Shown here piece by piece: positions 1 through 5,253 of a stretch of DNA of 7,691 bases (position 1 is the first letter of the stretch; the number at the start of each line of letters is the position of its first letter). This DNA comes from Peptococcaceae bacterium UBA3933. Lineage in GTDB: Bacteria > Bacillota > Peptococcia > Peptococcales > BICA1-8. Made by a program: the position numbers and the translations under genes. The notes under the pieces were generated by a model. It searched no databases. It had not been told where the DNA came from and saw only the letters and a list, made by a program, of their open reading frames with translations. The DNA lies in the NCBI GenBank assembly GCA_002385805.1, contig DGEF01000101.1:531-8221 (forward strand), written 5' to 3'.

Positions 1-186
1 TGTGAGATAGTGCTCCACTAAGGAATTGGGTAGTTCCTTAGTGACAGTTTTGCAGTTATTCACTGCAAACCCAGCATAGCCTCCCTGGGAAGAAGAGCTA
101 CACTTCGGCGAAGGCCCCTTTCCCTGCAGTTCATTTTTCCCTAATCCCTGCAGCTACTCTTGACCGTTCGCAACCTCTACCCCACC
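1..186 (-). promoter_or_regulatory. Lysine riboswitch (L-box) aptamer, complete; expression platform off the left edge
   Basis: Read on the minus strand, this region carries the conserved core of the lysine riboswitch. The 5' side of P1 (185-177, GTGGGGTAG) pairs with its 3' side (10-2, CTATCTCAC). It is followed by AGAGGTTGCGAAC (178-166), then AAGAGTA, then the junction block GAAAGGGGCCTTCGCCGAAG (122-103). P3 follows. P4 is an 8-bp stem (69-62 with 56-49). P5 is a perfect 10-bp stem (43-34 with 25-16), preceded by the conserved CTGTCAC. The order and sequence match the family represented by the lysC leader of Bacillus subtilis. In that family lysine binding lowers expression of lysine biosynthesis or transport genes, usually by premature termination. 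The switch region and the controlled gene lie left of base 1, so the target is unknown (lysC, dap genes, lysA or a lysine transporter are typical). Confidence 0.95.
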
Positions 187-229
187 CCTTGAGATGAGGT
201 ATTAACTATAATATTTTCATTTTTACGAA

Positions 230-258
230 ATATTAACACACTTTAAGTAATTTGTCAA
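230..258 (-). promoter_or_regulatory. Sigma-A promoter driving the lysine riboswitch transcript
   Basis: A perfect -35 box TTGACA (258-253) is separated by 17 bases from a -10 box TAATAT (235-230, 4 of 6 consensus positions). TG one base before the -10 box gives an extended -10 element. The predicted start, near 223, lies about 40 bases upstream of the riboswitch P1 stem. This is where a leader promoter should sit, and it makes the lysine-regulated unit independent of the nitrilase gene to its right. Confidence 0.7.
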
Positions 259-262
259 TGGG

Positions 263-300
263 AGTTTTAGATATTAGACTTTTTTCTAATGTTAAAAACT
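263..300 (-). other. Nested inverted repeat after the nitrilase gene
   Basis: Outer arms AGTTTT/AAAACT (263-268 and 295-300) enclose inner arms ATTAGA/TCTAAT (273-278 and 285-290). The structure starts at the nitrilase stop codon. It is AT-rich and has no run of T after it on the minus strand, so it is at best a weak transcription end or an RNA-end stabilising hairpin. Its significance is uncertain. Confidence 0.35.
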
Positions 301-1078
301 ATCTATACACCTCTTCATACCTGTCTGCTAAACAGGTCATCTTTCTCCTTACACTATCAACTTTCGCTAAATCCAAATCCACAACTTTAATTTCTTCTTG
401 TTCACTACCTTGGTAAATGATTTCACCTAAAGGATCAACTACCAGGGAGTGTCCGAAAAATTCAGCTTTACCTTCCTCTCCTACCCGGTTTACGCTGACA
501 ATATAAACCTGATTTTCAATGGCTCTGGCCTGGTTTAAAATCATCCAAGGATGTAGGCGAGGATAAGGCCATTGAGCAGGTACAAAGATTATCTTTGCCC
601 CGTCTAAAGTAAGTCTCCGGGTTAATTCCGGAAAACGCAAGTCATAACAGATAATTAGACCACAGGTCACGTCATCTAATTCAAATAAACACCTTTCTCT
701 ACCCCGTTCCAAATAATCCCATTCCCTCATTAGACCGAATAAATGAACTTTACTATACCTGGCTACCGTTTCTCCCTGGCGATTAAAAACATAAGAGGTA
801 TTATATACCTTTCCTTCTCTTTTATCGGCAACTGAACCGGCAATAATATTAACCTTTAATTCTTTAGCTAATTCCCCCACCCTTTGGACACTAGGTTTTC
901 CATCCTGATCAGCTATTTCCTTAACTTTATCCAAAGCATAACTGGTATTCCACATCTCCGGAAGAATAATAACATCCGGATTTTCCTGTGCCGCTTTTCT
1001 TATTAATTTTTCTACTTTATTTAGATTCTGCTCAGTGTTTCCCAAAAAAATATCCATTTGAATAACTGCAACCTTCAT
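299..1078 (-). CDS. Carbon-nitrogen hydrolase, nitrilase superfamily (omega-amidase/MtnU-like)
   Basis: This 259-residue protein is a full-length single-domain member of the nitrilase (CN hydrolase) superfamily, cytosolic, cleaving amide C-N bonds through a cysteine thioester. The catalytic triad is visible: Glu41 in LPEMWNTSY, Lys110 in YSKVHLFG and Cys144 in IICYDLRFPE. The motif set (GSVADK..GKVYNTSYVF, KVHLFGLMRE, CYDLRFPEL) resembles the Nit2/YafV/MtnU branch, whose known members remove the amide from alpha-ketoglutaramate or its methionine-derived analogue. The exact substrate cannot be read from sequence. The start is the only usable one: upstream codons run into stops, and AAAGGA (1097-1092) lies 13 bases before it, a rather long spacing. 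It is probably monocistronic, with a 412-base repeat-rich gap upstream and a riboswitch promoter downstream. No methionine-salvage gene is visible nearby. Confidence 0.93.
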   Translation of the reverse strand: MKVAVIQMDIFLGNTEQNLNKVEKLIRKAAQENPDVIILPEMWNTSYALDKVKEIADQDGKPSVQRVGELAKELKVNIIAGSVADKREGKVYNTSYVFNRQGETVARYSKVHLFGLMREWDYLERGRERCLFELDDVTCGLIICYDLRFPELTRRLTLDGAKIIFVPAQWPYPRLHPWMILNQARAIENQVYIVSVNRVGEEGKAEFFGHSLVVDPLGEIIYQGSEQEEIKVVDLDLAKVDSVRRKMTCLADRYEEVYR

Positions 1079-1490
1079 TTAAAGTATCACATCCTTTGAA
1101 GTTAGTGGCTAGTATTACGACCTTCGGTCGTAAGGTTGAGGTTAAGGTTAAGAAAATAAAACAATCTAGATTTAAGACCCAATAATTAACCCAGACTTAA
1201 CCTTAACCTTCGCCGTCAGGCGAATTATTAGTTTTTATCAGTGTTTATCCGTAGCTAATAATTAATATTTTAAAAATGCATCAAATAAAAATATCATCCA
1301 TTAGGTGCAGCCGGATAAATTAACATTCATCGGATGCATCATGTATTATAACCCAAAAGAAGATGCGGACCTGTAAGCTTAGCCCTTGAGTCATAATGCT
1401 GACCCATAATATTAACCCGATAGCCGTAATGCCGTCATGCAGATTAGCCCATAAGCCATAATGCCGTCCCAATAGCTAGGCCCAAAAGCT
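1079..1490. other. Gene-free region of 412 bases filled with repeats
   Basis: No credible coding frame was found on either strand. The right half (about 1275-1491) is a degenerate tandem array and the left half (about 1108-1236) is a palindromic element; both are described separately. The part between them contains AT-rich sequence, including a phrase around 1236-1262 (TTTATCAGTGTTTATCCGTA) of the type seen as dispersed intergenic repeats in environmental bacteria. No intrinsic terminator with a T-run could be found for the hydrogenase operon, and no convincing promoter for the nitrilase gene. Confidence 0.7.
1108..1236. repeat. Palindromic MITE-like element with a hairpin in each arm
   Basis: The core is a perfect 14-base inverted repeat, AGGTTAAGGTTAAG at 1139-1152 against its complement at 1196-1209, with a 43-base centre. 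Outside the left core arm is a perfect 8-bp hairpin (TTACGACC/GGTCGTAA, 1115-1133, loop TTC). Outside the right arm is a 6-bp hairpin (TTCGCC/GGCGAA, 1209-1224, loop GTCA). Similarity continues outward imperfectly (CTAGTATTACG on the left against CTAATAATTCG on the right, read inverted). No transposase is encoded. It fits a small non-autonomous mobile element or a REP-like intergenic repeat; which one is not decidable here. Confidence 0.65.
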
Positions 1491-1491
1491 T
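1275..1491. repeat. Degenerate tandem array, seven units of 29-33 bases
   Basis: Anchoring on the TGC in the [AG]ATGC/GGTGC start of each unit gives positions 1277, 1306, 1335, 1364, 1397, 1430 and 1462, that is spacings of 29, 29, 29, 33, 33 and 32. The units nearest the hydrogenase gene are the best conserved: TAATGC, then a variable stretch, then CCC and ATAGC or AAAGC. The last unit runs into the hydrogenase stop codon (1493-1491). Units are too different from one another, and too continuous, to be CRISPR repeats with spacers. A related GACCCA..TAATTAACCC block at 1176-1192 may be a further decayed copy. Confidence 0.7.
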
Positions 1492-2789
1492 TACTTTCCA
1501 TTCGTCCGTTTAATTAGGTGAAAAGCTAAATTTTTTAATTCTTCCCGTAACCGAAAAATACAATCGTACTCATTTCCCCAACCTCTAACTATATCTTCAG
1601 CCAAAGCCCGACAAGTGGGAGCCCCACAGGCACCACAGTCTAAACCCGGCAAACTCCCGTTGATTTCCTCTAGCAAGTTAATCTTTTCCAGGGCTTTAAC
1701 TCGATCTTCATCTAATTTCATTATTTCACGTGGATGTATAGGTTCAGTCCAGCGAGCCCCTTCTTTTATTTTTTGCCATATTTCCGGAGTTATACCTTTT
1801 TTAATTTCTTCAGGTTCTTTATCCATTTTGTTTACCAGATGACGAATTCTTTTTCTAGCTATAAAGCTGTTTTCAACTGTTAATGGGCCTCCTACACACC
1901 CACCTACACAGGCCTGACCCTCGAAGAATTCTATATGAGCTAAGCGGCCCATTTCAATTTGTTCTAATACTTTGATTACCTGTTCACTGCCATCTACCGC
2001 TAAATAATCTTCTATATTCAAAGCCAGGGCTTCTCCTCCGGAAACAGCCCATCCGATACCTATACCGGAAGCACATTGTAAATCCTTTTCTTCATCAATT
2101 TTGCGTAGATTATGGTAGACTTTACCGAAAATATCCGCAATACTAAAAACGCCGTCTACCCGGCTTTTTTTTCTACCCAAGGGACTTTTTACGCTGGTAA
2201 CCTTAGCCGCACAGGGACTGATAAAAAATACCCCTATTTTTTCCAGAGGTATGTTTTTTTCCTGACTGATTTTCTGTTTAGCTAAAGAAGCCGCCAGTTC
2301 CATAGGAGAATCAATTCTAAGAACATGGCCTAGTAAATCCGGAAACCTTACTTGAATAAGCCTGACCACAGCAGGACAAGCAGAAGAAATTACCGGTTTT
2401 TTTAAATTCCCGCTAGCCAATTCTTCTTTTACTATCTCCGAAACCAATTCGGCTCCTCTAGCTACCTCATACACATAATCAAAACCCAAAGAGTATAAAG
2501 AATTTAGAATTCTATTTATAGTAACATTATTAAACTGACCATAAAAGGCAGGTGCCGGAATTGCTATCTTATAAGCAAAATTATCTAAAAGGTCTAAAGA
2601 ATCAGTTACGGCTTTTTTAGCTTGATAGGGGCAACGGCGAATACATTCACCACAATCAATACAACGCTCATTAATTATTTTGGCTTTGCCGTCTTTTACC
2701 CTAATGGCCTCGGTGGGGCAGTATTTGATACAATTGGTACAACCTTTACAATTATCTTTATTTAAAGTAACTGAATGGAAATATTCCAT
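1491..2789 (-). CDS. HydS-like [FeFe]-hydrogenase-domain protein, putative H2/redox sensor
   Basis: This 432-residue cytosolic iron-sulfur protein begins with two [4Fe-4S] ferredoxin motifs (Cys14/17/20/24 and Cys43/46/49/53). A [FeFe]-hydrogenase H-cluster domain follows (about 70-320). A [4Fe-4S] domain of the FeS type comes last (Cys385/388/393/410). The four H-cluster cysteines are present: Cys138 in SSACP, Cys193 in SPCAAK, and Cys294 and Cys298 in EGQACVGGCVGG. Catalytic hydrogenases have TSCCP, MPC and EVMAC; here the proton-relay cysteine is Ala137 and both methionines near the cluster are replaced (Ser191, Gln292). That pattern is known from putative sensory (group C/D, HydS) hydrogenases, which turn H2 over slowly. 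Many such proteins end in a PAS domain; this one does not. Translation starts 5 bases after GGGGTGAT, and the gene lies 12 bases after the DRTGG gene, so they form one operon. No maturase or electron-transfer subunit is nearby. The sensing role is inferred. Confidence 0.93.
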   Translation of the reverse strand: MEYFHSVTLNKDNCKGCTNCIKYCPTEAIRVKDGKAKIINERCIDCGECIRRCPYQAKKAVTDSLDLLDNFAYKIAIPAPAFYGQFNNVTINRILNSLYSLGFDYVYEVARGAELVSEIVKEELASGNLKKPVISSACPAVVRLIQVRFPDLLGHVLRIDSPMELAASLAKQKISQEKNIPLEKIGVFFISPCAAKVTSVKSPLGRKKSRVDGVFSIADIFGKVYHNLRKIDEEKDLQCASGIGIGWAVSGGEALALNIEDYLAVDGSEQVIKVLEQIEMGRLAHIEFFEGQACVGGCVGGPLTVENSFIARKRIRHLVNKMDKEPEEIKKGITPEIWQKIKEGARWTEPIHPREIMKLDEDRVKALEKINLLEEINGSLPGLDCGACGAPTCRALAEDIVRGWGNEYDCIFRLREELKNLAFHLIKRTNGK

Positions 2790-2801
2790 AAAATCACCCC
2801 T

Positions 2802-3158
2802 TTAGGAAAAATCTTTGTATCCGCACCGAAAACCGGCTTTGTACAGTATCCCACAGGATTCAAACATGGAATATTCCGTCACAAGAACTACTATCCCGTT
2901 TTCCTGGGCTAACTCAATTATTTCCTTACCCGGTTGAATCCCTAAAACGAAGACAACAGCCGCAATGTCACTCATTTCCGCTGTTCTAATAACCTGTAAA
3001 TTATTTAATCCAGTAATTAATAAAGAATTGGGGCCCTTACATGTTAAAACACTGCTCATTAAGTCTGAGGCACATATTCCTGATATCTCCTGTTCCAATT
3101 TATTGCTACAACTTAAAACTCGGCAGTTTAGCAAATCTTTTATCTTAGATAACTGCAT
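2802..3158 (-). CDS. Small DRTGG-domain protein, partner of the HydS-like protein
   Basis: This is a 118-residue soluble protein made of a single alpha/beta domain. The pattern (..ISGICASDLMSSVLT.., about 25-39; NSLLITGLNNLQVIRTAEMSDIA.., 44-66; ending ..SMFESCGILYKAGF) fits stand-alone DRTGG domains. The family also occurs inside phosphotransacetylases and CBS-type pyrophosphatases, and small DRTGG proteins are often encoded beside [FeFe]-hydrogenase-domain genes in Clostridia. The molecular role of the domain is not established; nucleotide or ligand binding is the usual guess. The start is supported by GGGGTGG just upstream. The stop codon is 12 bases before the hydrogenase-like gene, so they are cotranscribed. 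Four cysteines (12, 17, 29, 40) lie in the first 40 residues and two more at 102 and 112, but no recognised metal-binding spacing is seen. Confidence 0.8.
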   Translation of the reverse strand: MQLSKIKDLLNCRVLSCSNKLEQEISGICASDLMSSVLTCKGPNSLLITGLNNLQVIRTAEMSDIAAVVFVLGIQPGKEIIELAQENGIVVLVTEYSMFESCGILYKAGFRCGYKDFS

Positions 3159-3194
3159 AAAACCACCCCATGATCAGCATAAACATTTTTTATA

Positions 3195-3223
3195 ATTATA
3201 CTATTCTGGAAATCTTATAATAA
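3195..3223 (-). promoter_or_regulatory. Possible sigma-A promoter for the DRTGG-HydS pair
   Basis: A perfect -10 box TATAAT (3200-3195) lies 17 bases after a weak -35 candidate TTATTA (3223-3218, 3 of 6). The -35 box overlaps the end of cheW. This could give the DRTGG-hydrogenase pair expression of its own in addition to read-through from cheW. In AT-rich DNA a lone TATAAT is common, so confidence is low. Confidence 0.3.
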
Positions 3224-3670
3224 TCCTGCTTCTAAGTTTTCTAATTCCTTTTCGTTTATGGTTTTTTCTAGATCTAAAAGCAGTAACAAGCGATCCTCCA
3301 ATTTGCCAACGGCATAAACACCACCTTCGGCAAAACTGGCAAATATTGTAGGTAAAGTTTCTATTGTTTCTTCCGGTAACTGTAAAACTTCGGAAACCTC
3401 ATCAGCCATAATACCTACAGTAAATGAACCCACACTTGCCACAACTATACGGGTATTTTCAGTGATCTGGGTTTCCTTTTGATAAAACCTCTTTTTTAAA
3501 TCAAATACCGGAATAACTTTTCCCCGTAAATTAATAATCCCCTGGAAGAAATCAGGAGCCTCAGGTATTTTAGTAGCCTGCTGATAATGGACGATTTCTT
3601 GAACCTTACTTATTTCCAGACCGTACTCTTCCCTTTCCAATGTAAAAACAACAACTTGTACTTCCCCCAT
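3215..3670 (-). CDS. cheW: Chemotaxis coupling protein CheW
   Basis: This 151-residue protein is one CheW domain over its whole length. CheW is the cytoplasmic adaptor that joins methyl-accepting chemoreceptors to the histidine kinase CheA. The core signature is clear: FTLEREEYGLEISKVQEI near the N-terminus, then FFQGIINLRGKVIPVFDL at 41-58, then TRIVVASVGSFTVGIMADEV and a C-terminal LLLLLDLEK. The ATG at 3670 is chosen because GAAGGGAG lies 8 bases upstream. A longer reading from a TTG at 3688 would place that ribosome binding site inside the gene and add six residues (MKGVFY) not typical of CheW. No other che, mcp or flagellar gene is in the window, so this is an isolated cheW. A SigD-type promoter lies upstream and the DRTGG-HydS pair follows 56 bases downstream with no terminator between. 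Confidence 0.95.
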   Translation of the reverse strand: MGEVQVVVFTLEREEYGLEISKVQEIVHYQQATKIPEAPDFFQGIINLRGKVIPVFDLKKRFYQKETQITENTRIVVASVGSFTVGIMADEVSEVLQLPEETIETLPTIFASFAEGGVYAVGKLEDRLLLLLDLEKTINEKELENLEAGLL

Positions 3671-3779
3671 ATAAAAAACTCCCTTCAATAATCTTTTTTC
3701 ATTTAATTTTCAATTAATTTTAATAAATTCCTCTATTTTTTTTCCACGCCAATTTTAAAAAAGATAAGTAAACTAAAGG

Positions 3780-3806
3780 TTATCGGCCATTCTCTCTACC
3801 TTTTCA
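3780..3806 (-). promoter_or_regulatory. Sigma-28 (SigD/FliA) promoter of cheW
   Basis: GCCGATAA (3787-3780) is an exact match to the -10 consensus of flagellar/chemotaxis sigma factors. It is preceded at the standard 15-base spacing by TGAA (3806-3803), three of four matches to the -35 consensus TAAA. It sits just after the terminator of the preceding gene and about 110 bases before cheW, in the right orientation for a chemotaxis gene. The predicted leader is about 100 bases. This is a by-eye call; the match of motif and gene function is what makes it credible. Confidence 0.65.
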
Positions 3807-3817
3807 AAGAAATGATT

Positions 3818-3853
3818 AAAAAAAACGCCTCAATCAAACTTGTTGATTGAGGC
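3818..3853 (-). terminator. Intrinsic terminator after the DUF362 gene
   Basis: A perfect 11-bp stem (GCCTCAATCAA 3827-3837 with TTGATTGAGGC 3843-3853) closes a 5-base loop. On the minus strand it is followed, after one G, by a run of eight T (3825-3818). It lies 8 bases past the DUF362 stop codon and insulates that gene from the cheW promoter next to it. The plus-strand side lacks a T-run, so it works in one direction. Confidence 0.93.
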
Positions 3854-3861
3854 TTAAAAAA

Positions 3862-5022
3862 TTATTCATTTTTAGAAACGTTAATGAAACTAAGTATACT
3901 TGAACCGACAGGCGGGCAACCTTTACAGAAAGTCAAATTATTCTTTTTAGCCAGATTAGCCGTACAATTACCAATAAGATAACACTTTTTCCTCAAATCT
4001 TCCTGTTGTAAATCTTTACCTGCTAAAAGGGTAAACTCCTCCCAATCTTTAAATTTATCTCCATGGGTTTTGAGAAAGGCCATCATTGCCGCACTGCAAG
4101 CGCTGCAAGAACCTTTTTCCACAATGTTGATTTTCGGATAAACTACCTTTAAATTACTCAAGGAAGCTTTTGCAAAAAGTTTACCGTACTTCATAAAATC
4201 AGCCGGTTCTACATCTATCTCACTTATTAGTGGCTTATTTTGCCTTTCCCGAATTAAATTTAGGTGAGGAATATCCTCCCAATCCATACCCATTAATTTT
4301 ACGGCAACTAAATCACAAGCCACCGGGTCACGACTTGCTAAAACAACATTTAAATTTACCGGAGTACCCACACTAGGGCCAAAACCTTCCATACAGGTAA
4401 TACCGTCGATGACAGCATAATCCGGTAAAAGGACTGAAGCCATATCAGCTATTCCATAATCTAAAGTCAAACCTTTTGATTTATCAGGCGGTTCTTTAAA
4501 AATACGGTGTAACTTAGTTTTTTCTTTTTTATATAGACAACCTTTCATGTTTTTAACACTTAAAGTTACCCCAGTATACATGTGAGTTTTCATAACAGGA
4601 ACAGAAACAATTAAATCTACTTCCTTAACTAAAGATGTAAATTTAAGTCTATCTACAACTATCCCCTGAGAGATGTCAATTTCTAATTGTGAAAACTCAT
4701 CCAGGTTTACACAAATTGCTCCTGTCTCCTCACAAACCTGCTTAATCCCGGAAGAGGCCATAGCCTCCCACTCATCCACTCCAAAGAGAGGGCCATCACC
4801 TACATAGATTGTTTTAGCCTGTTTTTCCTGGAAGAAACGGATTAGCCCCCGAATTACCTCAGGATGAGTACAGACACCGGTACCTGCAGGACTGTTTCTG
4901 CCTACATTAGGTTTAAGTAAAACCTTTTTCCCCTGAACTTGGTCTATAAAAACCCGGGCAATAGCCTCGTAAGCCAAAGCGGCAGGGTCATTGCCATGTT
5001 TCACTACTACTTTAACTGTCAT
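3862..5022 (-). CDS. DUF362 domain protein with cysteine-rich C-terminus
   Basis: This 386-residue protein of the DUF362 family is soluble, without a signal peptide. Family landmarks in order are LLKPNV (35-40), VPVMKTHMYTGVTLSVKNMKG (141-161), the DG and EGFGP block (206-216) and the RDPVACD motif (231-237). The C-terminal third adds six cysteines in pairs or singles (306, 309, 347, 353, 366, 369), including CSAC and CKGCPP, which could hold an iron-sulfur cluster. Many DUF362 proteins carry a standard two-cluster ferredoxin domain instead; this one does not. Biochemical function is not established for the family. AAAGGA lies 9 bases before the start, and an intrinsic terminator follows the stop. 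The upstream gap is filled with repeats and no clear promoter is visible, so it may be transcribed from the TRAP transporter operon or on its own. Confidence 0.92.
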   Translation of the reverse strand: MTVKVVVKHGNDPAALAYEAIARVFIDQVQGKKVLLKPNVGRNSPAGTGVCTHPEVIRGLIRFFQEKQAKTIYVGDGPLFGVDEWEAMASSGIKQVCEETGAICVNLDEFSQLEIDISQGIVVDRLKFTSLVKEVDLIVSVPVMKTHMYTGVTLSVKNMKGCLYKKEKTKLHRIFKEPPDKSKGLTLDYGIADMASVLLPDYAVIDGITCMEGFGPSVGTPVNLNVVLASRDPVACDLVAVKLMGMDWEDIPHLNLIRERQNKPLISEIDVEPADFMKYGKLFAKASLSNLKVVYPKINIVEKGSCSACSAAMMAFLKTHGDKFKDWEEFTLLAGKDLQQEDLRKKCYLIGNCTANLAKKNNLTFCKGCPPVGSSILSFINVSKNE

Positions 5023-5027
5023 TTTTA

Positions 5028-5253
5028 TCTTTCCTTTGTAGTAAATTTTGGGGTCAGAATTATGCTTTTGGGCAAATATAACGGATCAGACACACATGAC
5101 TCGGAACAATATTTTTGGTCAGATTCATACTTTTGGGATATATTTTACCCAAGAGAAGACTCTGACCAAAAATCTTAACCTAATAGCCCTTTCTGACCAA
5201 AAATTTTAACCCCAGAGATTATTCTGAGCAGCAAATTTAACCCCGAAGCTACT
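5028..5253. repeat. Two facing arrays of a degenerate 31-33 base repeat
   Basis: On the plus strand, TCTGA[CG]C starts units at 5161, 5192 and 5223 (spacing 31 and 31); the first two share TCTGACCAAAAAT plus TTAACC. On the minus strand, TCTGA[CT]C starts units at 5123, 5090 and 5058 (spacing 33 and 32). The two arrays face away from a centre near 5153-5160, so 5111-5123 and 5161-5173 form a perfect 13-base inverted repeat with a 37-base loop. The arrays fill the whole gap, from the DUF362 ribosome binding site to the stop codon of the TRAP binding protein (5251-5249). No coding frame here is credible. Confidence 0.75.

Noticed and set aside
16..69. Two tandem hairpins that looked like bidirectional terminators
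   Set aside because: Neither is followed by a T-run; they are stems P5 and P4 of the lysine riboswitch.
1275..1491. Possible CRISPR array
   Set aside because: Period is about right, but there is no invariant repeat alternating with unique spacers; the whole unit is degenerate and contiguous, and there are no cas genes.
1615..1842. Plus-strand open frame antisense to the hydrogenase-like gene
   Set aside because: The opposite frame encodes clear FeS-domain sequence with conserved cysteines; no ribosome binding site is seen for the plus frame.
3171..3200. Earlier ATG upstream of the DRTGG gene
   Set aside because: It is out of frame with the DRTGG protein and overlaps its ribosome binding site.
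4939..5178. Plus-strand open frame of 79 codons overlapping the DUF362 start and the repeat gap
   Set aside because: No ribosome binding site, antisense to a strong gene in its first part and made of the repeat array in the rest; product resembles nothing known.
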